A stretch of 7,296 nt of DNA from Candidatus Anoxychlamydiales bacterium (GTDB lineage: Bacteria > Chlamydiota > Chlamydiia > Chlamydiales > SM23-39). The notes below the pieces were generated by a model. The model searched no databases and was not told the origin of the DNA. It saw nothing but the letters and a program-made list of their open reading frames with translations. The stretch is taken from assembly GCA_011064905.1 (NCBI GenBank), contig JAAKFW010000074.1:1-7296 (forward strand), in the 5' to 3' direction. This document shows positions 1-5,835 of this stretch, in pieces. Position 1 is the stretch's first letter. Each line of letters begins with the position of its first letter. Made by a program: the position numbers and the translations under genes.

Positions 1-1152
1 AGAGATATCATATAATGGTTTTCCAAGCCAACTTGCAAACTTGCTTATAAAACTTTTTTCCCGATGAGGCAACATCTCAAAAAGCAATTGAGTATGTTGT
101 TTCATAAAGGTTTTCCATGGTTCTAAAGTTGAATCTTTTAAAATATGTAAAAGCGACTCTTTATAAAAAGAATCAATTGAATCTGCCCCTTTTGATTCTA
201 TCTCTTTTATAATTAAGCCCCTTTCATGAGAGGCTGGGAAAGCAAAAGAGGGTAAAGGCTCTTTTAAAAGAGGCTCTATTTGAGTATCTATAGTTTTTAA
301 AGCTTTATCTAAGTAAGAGAAATTTATTCTATCCGCCTCATCAATATAAAATTTTTCTTGCAACTTTTTAAAATCGGTTATCAATGGTAAAGAATCTTTT
401 GCTGTTTCTTTGAATTTTTGTAAGATAACAAGTCTTTGTCTTGCAAGTAGCAGATCATGATAATGAGCAAGCGCTTTTAGCGGTTCATTAGGTATAGACT
501 CGTTTAAAAGCTTGGAATAATTCGCTATCGCATTTGGCAGAACTTCTTTAATGCCTTTTTGGACGCTTTTCCCCCACTCTTCTAAAAAAAAGATAACTTC
601 GTGTATTTCTGCCTCGACAAGTTTTGTTATAGATTCTAAACCCACTTTATCAGATAAATCAGATAAATTATTTAATGCAGTGATTTGACCTTTAATAATA
701 TTTAAAGCTTGAGGGTTTAATCCATTGATTGGTGATTCAAAAACAGATATCAATTCTGCAGATAAATTATCTAATTTTAAAACATTTTCCAGATAGTCTT
801 TCTGTATTATTTGATAATTCAAAAAAGCTTTATCCAACTGATCTAATTGCTCTTTTAGCATAGAATCTTTTTTTGACATTTCTTGAAAATTAGAGTTTTC
901 TCGAAGAGTTGTAAAATTATTTTTTGACAATTTTATATCTGATAAATTAGAAGTTTGGATTATAGATGCAAATACATTGCCTAAAGTGCTAATTTGACCG
1001 TCTAAATGAGCCTGAGAAGTTTGATTAAATATCTTAGATACTCCAGGGTAAGTCTTTGAAATTGAGCTGGTTAATGGCTTTGCTCCATAAGGAAGTGAAT
1101 GTAGATTAGGTGAAGATTCTTTTTTAGTTAAACTTGAATTTGAAAAACGCAT
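1..1152 (-). CDS. Hypothetical helical protein, 3' end missing (384 codons visible)
   Basis: An open frame runs from an ATG at 1152 leftwards to the window edge with no stop, so at least 384 residues are seen and the C-terminus is missing. I do not recognise the family. The first 35 residues are rich in Ser, Thr, Lys and Pro and look disordered, beginning MRFSNSSLTKKESSPNLHS. There is no hydrophobic signal peptide and no membrane segment. From about residue 95 the sequence is a series of amphipathic, Leu/Lys/Glu/Asp-rich segments such as MLKEQLDQLDKAF, suggesting helical bundles or short coiled coils. Codon use is AT-rich like the neighbouring genes and the frame is uninterrupted over 1.1 kb, so it is a real gene. 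No good Shine-Dalgarno sequence precedes the ATG. A TATAAT lies only 12 bp upstream, so the leader could be very short. A disordered Ser-rich start would be compatible with a type III secreted protein in Chlamydiae, but that is speculation. The function is unknown. Confidence 0.85.
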   Translation of the reverse strand, partial: MRFSNSSLTKKESSPNLHSLPYGAKPLTSSISKTYPGVSKIFNQTSQAHLDGQISTLGNVFASIIQTSNLSDIKLSKNNFTTLRENSNFQEMSKKDSMLKEQLDQLDKAFLNYQIIQKDYLENVLKLDNLSAELISVFESPINGLNPQALNIIKGQITALNNLSDLSDKVGLESITKLVEAEIHEVIFFLEEWGKSVQKGIKEVLPNAIANYSKLLNESIPNEPLKALAHYHDLLLARQRLVILQKFKETAKDSLPLITDFKKLQEKFYIDEADRINFSYLDKALKTIDTQIEPLLKEPLPSFAFPASHERGLIIKEIESKGADSIDSFYKESLLHILKDSTLEPWKTFMKQHTQLLFEMLPHREKSFISKFASWLGKPLYDIS

Positions 1153-1430
1153 AATTATTATCTATTATAATGTTTTTTTATAAGTTAATAATGTTATTAT
1201 TACATTTATTTCTATTCTGTTCAACCATTTGCTTGATCAATGTTATTAAAAAAACTTTAAGCTTTGCAAGGCAGGGCTTCTTCATTAAAAATGATTTAAA
1301 AAATAAACATAAATAGCGATAGTTAAAGCCATTGTGTAAAAATAAGTTAAAGTAAATGTTTGAATTTGCTGTGCTATAAAGAAATTACAACAGCTGAAAT
1401 TTCAACTTTTAAAATTAAGTATAAGGTAAT
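1153..1430. other. Intergenic stretch with no recognisable gene
   Basis: This is AT-rich DNA between the minus-strand hypothetical gene and the repeat/transposase remnant. The only open frames are very short. One of 35 codons on the minus strand (1178-1285) lacks a ribosome binding site and any recognisable motif. I see no tRNA, riboswitch or strong terminator here. It may be decayed DNA belonging to the same degraded region as the transposase remnant to its right. Confidence 0.5.
1164..1169 (-). promoter_or_regulatory. Possible -10 box of the hypothetical gene at 1-1152
   Basis: A perfect TATAAT reads on the minus strand just ahead of the ATG at 1152. If used, transcription would start within a few bases of the start codon, giving an almost leaderless mRNA, which fits the missing Shine-Dalgarno sequence. 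No convincing -35 is seen at 17 bp, where the sequence is ATTATT. In such AT-rich DNA this match could be chance. Confidence 0.25.
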
Positions 1431-1518
1431 TATACCATTCATCAAATATAAGTTTTAATTTTCGCCCATTCTCTGGTGCATAGAGTTCGTACAGCTCCTG
1501 ATTGAGCCGTAATACCAT
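1402..1518 (-). other. Short minus-strand open frame (38 codons), possible coding remnant
   Basis: The frame encodes a 38-residue peptide containing NQELYELYAPENGRKLKL followed by IFDEWYN. Its composition looks more like protein than random AT-rich DNA translation. The ATG lies inside the palindrome and there is no Shine-Dalgarno sequence, so it is unlikely to be an intact gene. It may be the fossil end of a longer gene, perhaps another part of the mobile element. The repeat copies here and at 1510-1527 read FDEWY and FDKWY in their respective minus frames, which only reflects the DNA repeat. I do not recognise the family. Confidence 0.2.
1432..1450 (+). repeat. Diverged third copy of the palindrome arm
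   Basis: ATACCATTCATCAAATATA matches the left arm of the palindrome at 1512-1530 (ATACCATTTATCAAATTTA) at 17 of 19 positions and in the same orientation, 80 bp upstream. Two direct copies and one inverted copy therefore sit within 120 bp. This suggests a mobile-element end or a dispersed palindromic repeat rather than chance. Confidence 0.55.
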
Positions 1519-1549
1519 TTATCAAATTTATATTTGATAAATGGTATTA
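1510..1549. repeat. Perfect inverted repeat, 18-bp arms, 4-bp loop
   Basis: The arms TAATACCATTTATCAAAT (1510-1527) and ATTTGATAAATGGTATTA (1532-1549) are exact reverse complements separated by TTAT. The structure could fold as an RNA hairpin or a DNA cruciform. It lacks a following T-run and serves no intact gene on its left, so it does not look like a simple intrinsic terminator. It lies at the upstream edge of the transposase remnant and shares its arm sequence with a third copy at 1432-1450. Two readings are possible: abutted ends of insertion elements, or a genome-wide palindromic repeat. Confidence 0.8.
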
Positions 1550-1960
1550 AATCCTGTTTAGACGAAAAAGGAAAACGTTTATGGGCTGCTGCTAAAGAAG
1601 GCAACTCATATGGAAGGGGGAAGGAGAGTAATGCGGTCAGCATTGCTACAATATTATCAAGTGCACAATTTCATTTTTTTTTAAAGACCTTTCTAGGATG
1701 ATTTTTCTGAAGAAGATCGAATTAAAAAATCTGATGGGGCAAGAAAAAACTTTCTCAAACCCAGTCAAGTCTCATGCCTGTTTTGGAGCAATTGGTAGAA
1801 CCAACTACAAGAGGAGATCCGGAATCTCATTTAAAATAGGCTTGTAAAGGTACAAGATTAGCTGTACTTTAGTAGCTAGCTACAAGCTAAGGTCCTGCTT
1901 CAGAGTTTATTGCTTTTCAAAAGTTTGCATAAGATCTTCTCCGGAAGATAATTAAGAGTA
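1534..1960 (+). pseudogene. Decayed ISAzo13-family transposase, N-terminal part only
   Basis: Three blocks in order match the N-terminal half of ISAzo13-type DDE transposases as I know them. Block 1 (1546-1656) reads IKSCLDEKGKRLWAAAKE then AVSIATILSSA, against family text like VRSLLDERSRRLWAAAEA and AVARATGLSR. Block 2 (1715-1747, a different frame) reads DRIKKSDGARKN, like the GRIRxxGGGRK segment. Block 3 (1777-1902, back in the first frame) reads LEQLVEPTTRGDPESHL, a hallmark of the family. It continues into a TAG where the family has Trp (W[T/A]CK), then ACKGTRLA, more stops, and GPAS (family GHPVS). In-frame stops lie at 1699, 1837, 1870, 1873 and 1888, and there are two frame changes. 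The catalytic DDE region downstream is not recognisable. The element is dead. The 62-codon open frame opposite it (1455-1643, minus) is a shadow. Confidence 0.72.
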
Positions 1961-2268
1961 AGTTTTAATCACTCTAAATCATTTTTTTTCCTAATTATCT
2001 AGAAAGTTCATCGCTAAAAATAAGCCTTTTTTCTGTTGGAGTCAACCTTCAGAAAACTGTCCAAAACTAGCTTTCTTTTTAAGTTTGCTCAGAGAGAGAC
2101 GATTTATTTGGGGTAATTTTTTTTTGAGAGAATTATCCTCTATGAAAATTTAACATCGCAATTGCTTCATTTGCTATTAAAAAAAAAAATAATGACAAGG
2201 AATTTTTTTTTTTTTACTATTCTTTAAAAAGAGAATTATTATTTTATATAACTTATATGGGGGTTTAA
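1961..2268. other. Intergenic stretch, degraded, with long A and T tracts
   Basis: No intact or recognisable gene is seen here. The left part may be further decayed transposase, but I cannot align it. Near the right end are an 11-base A tract (2179-2189) and a 13-base T tract (2203-2215), followed by the leader of the DUF378 gene. Confidence 0.5.
2245..2250 (+). promoter_or_regulatory. Possible -10 box of the DUF378 gene
   Basis: TATATA lies 19 bp ahead of the ATG and just before the GGGGG ribosome binding site. No good -35 is visible at 17 bp, and the preceding DNA includes the 13-T tract. This is the only plausible promoter element close to the gene, but the match is weak evidence in AT-rich DNA. 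Confidence 0.25.
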
Positions 2269-2496
2269 ATGAGAGTAATTCGTTTTATTGTGCTGCTTCT
2301 TATTTTACTTGGTGCTATCAATTGGGGCCTTTGGGGCGCATTTCAATATGATATTATTCAAGATGTTTTTGGATCAGATCAGTCTATATGGGCCAGAATT
2401 GGCTATATCATCGTAGGGCTTGCCGGAATCTATGGCATTAGTTTTCTTTTTTCAAAAGGAACTTGTGGATATGGAGAAAAACATCATAGCGAATAG
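2269..2496 (+). CDS. DUF378 family small membrane protein (75 aa)
   Basis: This is a small inner-membrane protein of the DUF378 family, whose function is unknown. Two hydrophobic helices are seen, at about residues 4-25 and 42-62. The signature features are present: GAINWGLWGAF at the end of helix 1, followed by a short polar linker with D28, D32 and FG, then ARIGYIIVGLAGIYGI as helix 2. The usual length is about 60-80 residues, so the protein is complete. The tail after residue 63 is short and polar (CGYGEKHHSE). A GGGGG at 2259-2263, 5 bp before the ATG, supports this start. The gene stands alone: it follows a long degraded region and is closed by a strong terminator, so it is probably monocistronic. 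The family assignment is confident; the role is not known. Confidence 0.9.
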   Translation: MRVIRFIVLLLILLGAINWGLWGAFQYDIIQDVFGSDQSIWARIGYIIVGLAGIYGISFLFSKGTCGYGEKHHSE

Positions 2497-2507
2497 AATA
2501 GATAGAT

Positions 2508-2551
2508 TTAGAGATGCAAATTTAAAAAATTTGCATCTCTAATTTATTTTT
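2508..2551 (+). terminator. Strong intrinsic terminator after the DUF378 gene
   Basis: Two perfect 16-bp arms, TTAGAGATGCAAATTT (2508-2523) and AAATTTGCATCTCTAA (2527-2542), flank a 3-base loop and are followed by TTTATTTTT. The hairpin starts 12 bp after the stop codon. It isolates the DUF378 gene from the Yip1 operon. Confidence 0.85.
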
Positions 2552-2659
2552 CATAAATTTCTTTAACAAAAATTATGATAAATGATGCTCTAGTTTAGTT
2601 GATTGTAATAATTATATTTTGTGTTCTTATTCAATTAATTCGATTTTTTCTTTTGAGCC

Positions 2660-2689
2660 TTGCAATTAAATAGAGATATTCCTTATTAG
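2660..2689 (+). promoter_or_regulatory. Possible promoter of the Yip1/secreted-protein operon
   Basis: TTGCAA (2660-2665) followed after 18 bp by TATTAG (2684-2689) is a plausible but weak sigma-70-like pair, about 40 bp before the start codon. A promoter is expected in this gap because a strong terminator lies just upstream. The exact element is uncertain. Confidence 0.25.
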
Positions 2690-2713
2690 GTAAATAAAGC
2701 CTATTGGGCTAGC

Positions 2714-2720
2714 AAGGAGA
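2714..2720 (+). promoter_or_regulatory. Ribosome binding site of the Yip1 gene
   Basis: AAGGAGA lies 9 bp upstream of the ATG at 2730. It is a strong Shine-Dalgarno sequence that fixes this start. Confidence 0.75.
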
Positions 2721-2729
2721 GAGAAATCG

Positions 2730-3374
2730 ATGAAAGCACTAAGCGGCTTTAACCCATGGTTAAAAATGTGGGTGAAGCCAAAGACTACTATTAGAAAAGT
2801 TGTAGACTGTAATCCTAATTTTAGGCTGTTTTGGCTATCTGCTATTTATGGAATTGTATCACTACTTAGTTCTTCTCAGAGTTTCGCTTTGGGTCATAGA
2901 TTTCATTTCTTTTTGATATTGTTTTTATGTCTTATAGTTGCTCCTATATGGGGGTATATAGTTTTTTCCGTATCATCGTTTTTTATCTTTATTACAGGAA
3001 AGTGGCTAAAAGGAAGTGCAAAGTACAAAGAGGTAAGAAGCGCTATCGCTTGGTCGAACGCTCCTATGATAGTCAATGTATTTCTCTGGATTTTACTTCT
3101 TTCAATTTTTAGAGAAGCCATTTTAAGAGATTTTCCGGCTTCTTTTGTTTTTTTAAAATCTCAGAGGGTGGTTTTATTTTTGATTTTACTTTGTCAATTA
3201 GTAGTAAGTGTCTGGATTATAGTCTTATATATTAATGCTTTATCTGAAGTTCAAAAATTTTCGATAGGAAAAGCTGTTTTGAATATTTTGATTGCTATCG
3301 TTATTTTTGCTTCAGTATTTTTTGCTATTGCTCTTGTTTATTTTCTAATCATGAAAGGGTTTCTTTTAAGATGA
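2730..3374 (+). CDS. Yip1-family integral membrane protein (214 aa)
   Basis: This is a polytopic membrane protein with the pattern of bacterial Yip1-domain proteins. It starts with the cytoplasmic motif NPWLKMWVKPKTTIRKVVD (residues 8-26), which resembles the family's NPW..(I/W)..PR.T.R....... A conserved-looking middle segment RSAIAWSNAPMIV (103-115) follows the second helix region. The segment ALSEVQKFSIGKAVLN (170-185) is the usual loop before the last helix. About five membrane helices are seen: roughly 32-50, 58-88, 112-128, 147-169 and 183-206. The bacterial members have no firm function; eukaryotic Yip1 proteins act in vesicle traffic, which cannot be transferred here. The stop overlaps the start of the next gene by 4 bp (ATGA), so the two are probably translationally coupled. 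The family call rests on motif memory. Confidence 0.8.
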   Translation: MKALSGFNPWLKMWVKPKTTIRKVVDCNPNFRLFWLSAIYGIVSLLSSSQSFALGHRFHFFLILFLCLIVAPIWGYIVFSVSSFFIFITGKWLKGSAKYKEVRSAIAWSNAPMIVNVFLWILLLSIFREAILRDFPASFVFLKSQRVVLFLILLCQLVVSVWIIVLYINALSEVQKFSIGKAVLNILIAIVIFASVFFAIALVYFLIMKGFLLR

Positions 3375-3892
3375 AAAAATTTATTTTTCTTTTTTTTATC
3401 TTCTCAGTTTTAATTAGTAGTTTTAGCTTTTCTTGGGAAAAATTTTATTCTATAGAAGGTAAATGTGAAGTTTTATTTCCAAACAAACCAGAGCATATGA
3501 GACAAGTAATCCCAGTTAATGATTTAAGCTCTTATATGAACTACGATGTTTATTTATCTACTTTAGATGATGGAAACTCAATATGCATGATGATTATAGT
3601 AGATTTTCCCGCAAAAATAGATAGAGATAAGGAGCTTCAAAGTTTAGAAGGATTTTTAAATGGAATCATAAATCACAGAGAAGAGAAAAAGTTGATCTCA
3701 GCTGATTTCACAACTCTAGGCGATCTCAATGCTTTAGATTTTGTAGTAGAAGATCAAAATAGATATTTTAAAGGCAAAGCGATCATCTCAGAGAGTAAAA
3801 TGTATTTAATAGCGATGGAATATGATTCGCATTTAGATTTAGATATTTCATTTAACAAATACATCGAATCTTTTCATCTGAAAAATCAATAA
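3371..3892 (+). CDS. Exported protein of unknown function (173 aa)
   Basis: The first 21 residues (MKKFIFLFFIFSVLISSFSFS) form a classic signal peptide with a short basic start and a hydrophobic core. Cleavage is probably near residues 20-22, so the protein should be exported across the inner membrane. There is no lipobox cysteine. The mature part begins FYSIEGKCEVLFPNKPE, resembling small secreted proteins with an F..P.KP motif near the start. It ends with a YLIAMEY...FNKYIESFHL segment similar to the F..SF(x)L ending of those proteins. This points to a small alpha/beta domain like those seen in other exported bacterial proteins. Two cysteines (C32, C72) are present. The gene overlaps the Yip1 gene by ATGA and is the last gene of the pair. 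The role is unknown, possibly linked to the membrane partner. Confidence 0.8.
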   Translation: MKKFIFLFFIFSVLISSFSFSWEKFYSIEGKCEVLFPNKPEHMRQVIPVNDLSSYMNYDVYLSTLDDGNSICMMIIVDFPAKIDRDKELQSLEGFLNGIINHREEKKLISADFTTLGDLNALDFVVEDQNRYFKGKAIISESKMYLIAMEYDSHLDLDISFNKYIESFHLKNQ

Positions 3893-3903
3893 CACGTCTA
3901 GCA

Positions 3904-3922
3904 AAAAAATCTAAGATTTTTT
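3904..3922 (+). terminator. Weak AT-rich hairpin after the secreted-protein gene
   Basis: AAAAAATC (3904-3911) and GATTTTTT (3915-3922) form an 8-bp stem with a 3-base loop, 12 bp after the stop. The downstream arm itself provides the T-run. It is almost all A-T pairs, so termination may be leaky. Confidence 0.35.
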
Positions 3923-3977
3923 GAAAATAACATTAGGCAAATTACTCTCTTTTTTGATATAAAGTTCAAAAAAAATC

Positions 3978-3985
3978 AAAGGAGG
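3978..3985 (+). promoter_or_regulatory. Strong ribosome binding site deciding the rpiA start
   Basis: AAAGGAGG lies 6 bp before the ATG at 3992. This near-perfect Shine-Dalgarno sequence supports the upstream ATG and hence the unusual N-terminal extension of the protein. The next in-frame ATG (4046) has no comparable site. A TATAAA at 3958-3963 could be the -10 box. Confidence 0.8.
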
Positions 3986-3991
3986 TAAAAA

Positions 3992-4786
3992 ATGGCTTTA
4001 TTATCACGTCCAGGACAACGCTGTTTCGAAGGGTTTTTCTCAGAAATGACTAAAACAAGTGGAGTTGATGAAAAAGTTGAACCCATAGACCCTGTAAAAG
4101 TAAAACTAGGACAAATTGCTGCGAATGAAATTAAAGATAATCAAATCGTAGGTCTTGGTACAGGAGCTACAGCTGCAGAATTCATTAAATGCTTAGCTAA
4201 AAGATGCAAAGAAGGATTGCGCATAACTGTAGTTGCTAGCTCAAATGAATCCTTTATGCTTGCTCAAGAATTGGGTATTAGTGTTTATAAACTGGGGGCA
4301 ATTGATATTGAAAATGAATTTTTTTTAGATGTCTATGTAGATGAAGCGGATGAAGTAGATGAAAATTTTAATATGATAAAGGGTAGAGGAGGCGCTCTAC
4401 ATAGAGCAAAAGTTTTAGCTTCTAGCTCTAAAAAAGTCATAATCATGATAAATAGCTCAAAAAAAGTTAAATTGTTGGGAAGGGTTGACTTGCCTATTGA
4501 AGTTACAAAATTTGGAAGTGATCTAGCAAAAAAACGACTTGCTGACTTAGGATATTCATCAGAAAAAAGAAAAAATAAAGATGACTCCCCATATGTTACT
4601 GATAATGATAATTACATTTTAGATGTAAAACTTACCAAATTATTAGAGAATCCAGAAAAAGCACATGGTGTCTTCAAAAATATCACTGGAGTTGTAGAAA
4701 CAGGTATTTTTATAGATTTAGTAGATAAATTAATCGTTAGTGATACAGATGAAAACTGTGAGATAATAAATGCTAAAAAACTTTAG
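3992..4786 (+). CDS. rpiA: Ribose-5-phosphate isomerase A, active-site variant (264 aa)
   Basis: Type A isomerases interconvert ribose 5-phosphate and ribulose 5-phosphate in the non-oxidative pentose phosphate pathway, in the cytoplasm. Family landmarks appear in order: VGLGTGATAAEFI (53-65, phosphate-binding loop, usually GTGSTA), VASSNES (81-87), VDEADE (116-121, usually DGADE), MIKGRGGALHRAK (128-140, usually KGGGAALTREK), DLPIEVTKFG (166-175), VTDNDNYILDV (202-212) and ITGVVETGIF (231-240). Compared with E. coli, D117, D120 and K130 match catalytic D81, D84 and K94. The glutamate matching E103 is alanine (A139), and the loop Ser is Ala (A59). The protein also carries about 35 extra N-terminal residues; typical members have 215-235 residues in all. 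The strong ribosome binding site argues that this extension is real. The fold is confidently RpiA-like, but whether it is a fully active isomerase or a divergent paralogue cannot be decided here. Confidence 0.88.
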   Translation: MALLSRPGQRCFEGFFSEMTKTSGVDEKVEPIDPVKVKLGQIAANEIKDNQIVGLGTGATAAEFIKCLAKRCKEGLRITVVASSNESFMLAQELGISVYKLGAIDIENEFFLDVYVDEADEVDENFNMIKGRGGALHRAKVLASSSKKVIIMINSSKKVKLLGRVDLPIEVTKFGSDLAKKRLADLGYSSEKRKNKDDSPYVTDNDNYILDVKLTKLLENPEKAHGVFKNITGVVETGIFIDLVDKLIVSDTDENCEIINAKKL

Positions 4787-4796
4787 AAATCTAAAG
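4781..4796. terminator. Small hairpin between convergent rpiA and rnhC
   Basis: CTTTAG (4781-4786, containing the rpiA stop) pairs with CTAAAG (4791-4796) around an AAAT loop. No T-run follows on either strand, so it is a poor intrinsic terminator. It is the only fold I see in the roughly 50-bp gap where the two genes converge. Confidence 0.25.
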
Positions 4797-4835
4797 ATTA
4801 GATAAGCTTAATAAAGGATTTAAAAAGTATAAAAA

Positions 4836-5732
4836 TTAATCGCCATTTAAAATAGCGTCTTTTGTTCTAAAATGAAGTTTCGCAACTTTTTCTAAAGCTT
4901 CTGGGCCATGTTTTTCAACAATTTTTCTTCCTATATCTATAACAAAAGATGAAGCTCCTTTTGGAAGCTTTTGATCATACTGAGAAGATAGTTCTTCTAA
5001 TCCTTTTAAAAAAGCAGCTCTAGCCATTATAGAGGCTCCCGCTACTATTGGATCTTCTTCAGCTTTGGTTCTTTGCTCTAAATGTATAGAGAGTCCTTTT
5101 CTTTTTACAGCAGATTCCACAACAGATTTATTTGCAAATTGATCAATTATAACGTTTTTGCAAGAGGTTTTTTCAAAGAGCTCTGAGATTACGGTTGTAT
5201 GTCCCCAAGCGAGTAATTTATTTAAATTTTTGAACTTTAAATAAAGTTCATTATACTTTTCAGGGAAAATTCTAACAACCGCAATTTTAAACTTTGCTTT
5301 TAAAATATTTGCAAGATCTAAAATGGATTTATCTGATATTTTTTTGCTATCTCTTACATTTAAAGAGATTAATTCTTTTATACCTTTTTCGTCAGCGTAT
5401 AGTCCCGCAATACATAATGGACCGAAAAAATCCCCTTTTCCAGATTCGTCAACTCCAATTCTAGAGGTCATTGAAATAAATGCTTCTGGATTCGTATAAC
5501 TAAACGTTTTTAAAATTTCAGGCTCTAAATAAAATTCTATGAATTCATCTTTATTTTTTCCTTGAACAACTAAAGATCCTGATTTATATAGTACTAGAGT
5601 TATACCCTTTTTTTTTGCAGAAAAAATGGTGTAGGGAGGATTTGTTAAAGAAAATCCTTTTTCTTCTAAATCATTTTTTAGTTTAGGTGCTAGATTTACA
5701 TCTATTTTTGTTGTAAACGTGGCTGGTTTCAT
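4836..5732 (-). CDS. rnhC: Ribonuclease HIII (298 aa)
   Basis: RNase HIII cleaves the RNA strand of RNA-DNA hybrids, such as replication primers and R-loops, in the cytoplasm. The N-terminal 80 residues fit the small TBP-like substrate-binding domain typical of HIII enzymes (TTKIDVNLAPKLKNDLEEKG, then LVLYKSGSLVVQGK). The catalytic domain starts with GVDESGKGDFFGPL (93-106), giving acidic residues D95 and E96. It continues with RDSKKISD (127-134), the third carboxylate D197 in NVIIDQFA, and KAEEDPIVAGASIMARAAFL (223-242), where D227 is the probable fourth carboxylate. The C-terminal stretch HFRTKDAI (287-294) is also typical. The length is normal for the family (about 300). No Shine-Dalgarno sequence precedes the ATG at 5732, but no other start would keep the N-terminal domain whole. 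The gene is divergent from rodZ, as I recall for rnhC/ct009 in Chlamydia. Confidence 0.95.
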   Translation of the reverse strand: MKPATFTTKIDVNLAPKLKNDLEEKGFSLTNPPYTIFSAKKKGITLVLYKSGSLVVQGKNKDEFIEFYLEPEILKTFSYTNPEAFISMTSRIGVDESGKGDFFGPLCIAGLYADEKGIKELISLNVRDSKKISDKSILDLANILKAKFKIAVVRIFPEKYNELYLKFKNLNKLLAWGHTTVISELFEKTSCKNVIIDQFANKSVVESAVKRKGLSIHLEQRTKAEEDPIVAGASIMARAAFLKGLEELSSQYDQKLPKGASSFVIDIGRKIVEKHGPEALEKVAKLHFRTKDAILNGD

Positions 5733-5783
5733 GTTTTTTTAATATTGTGTTTTAGTAAATTTATATAAAAAATCGAAGTTAAA

Positions 5784-5812
5784 TTGAAGTAAATTTTTAG
5801 AAAAGCTAAAAT
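5784..5812 (+). promoter_or_regulatory. Likely promoter of rodZ and the DUF368 gene
   Basis: TTGAAG (5784-5789) and TAAAAT (5807-5812) are separated by 17 bp and lie about 23 bp before the rodZ ATG. They match the sigma-70 consensus at 4 of 6 and 5 of 6 positions. On the opposite strand, TATAAA (5765-5760) is a candidate -10 for rnhC, so both promoters share the 103-bp divergent gap. Confidence 0.45.
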
Positions 5813-5835
5813 GATATTTATATAACGAGGGTTTT

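Noticed and set aside
1178..1285. 35-codon minus-strand open frame beginning MKKPCLAKLKVF
   Set aside because: No Shine-Dalgarno sequence, no recognisable motif, AT-rich noise with an Asn-rich tail; not enough to call a gene.
1455..1643. 62-codon minus-strand open frame
   Set aside because: It lies opposite the readable transposase block LDEKGKRLWAAAK on the plus strand and spans the palindrome; it is a shadow frame with no ribosome binding site.
1934..1949. Small hairpin ATCTTC-TCCG-GAAGAT
   Set aside because: A six-bp stem with a UNCG-type loop but no T-run and no intact gene to terminate; likely chance or a relic inside the transposase remnant.
2903..3121. Open frames on both strands inside the Yip1 gene (2903-3121 minus, 2927-3112 plus)
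   Set aside because: They lie wholly within a gene whose frame carries family motifs and membrane helices; shadows.
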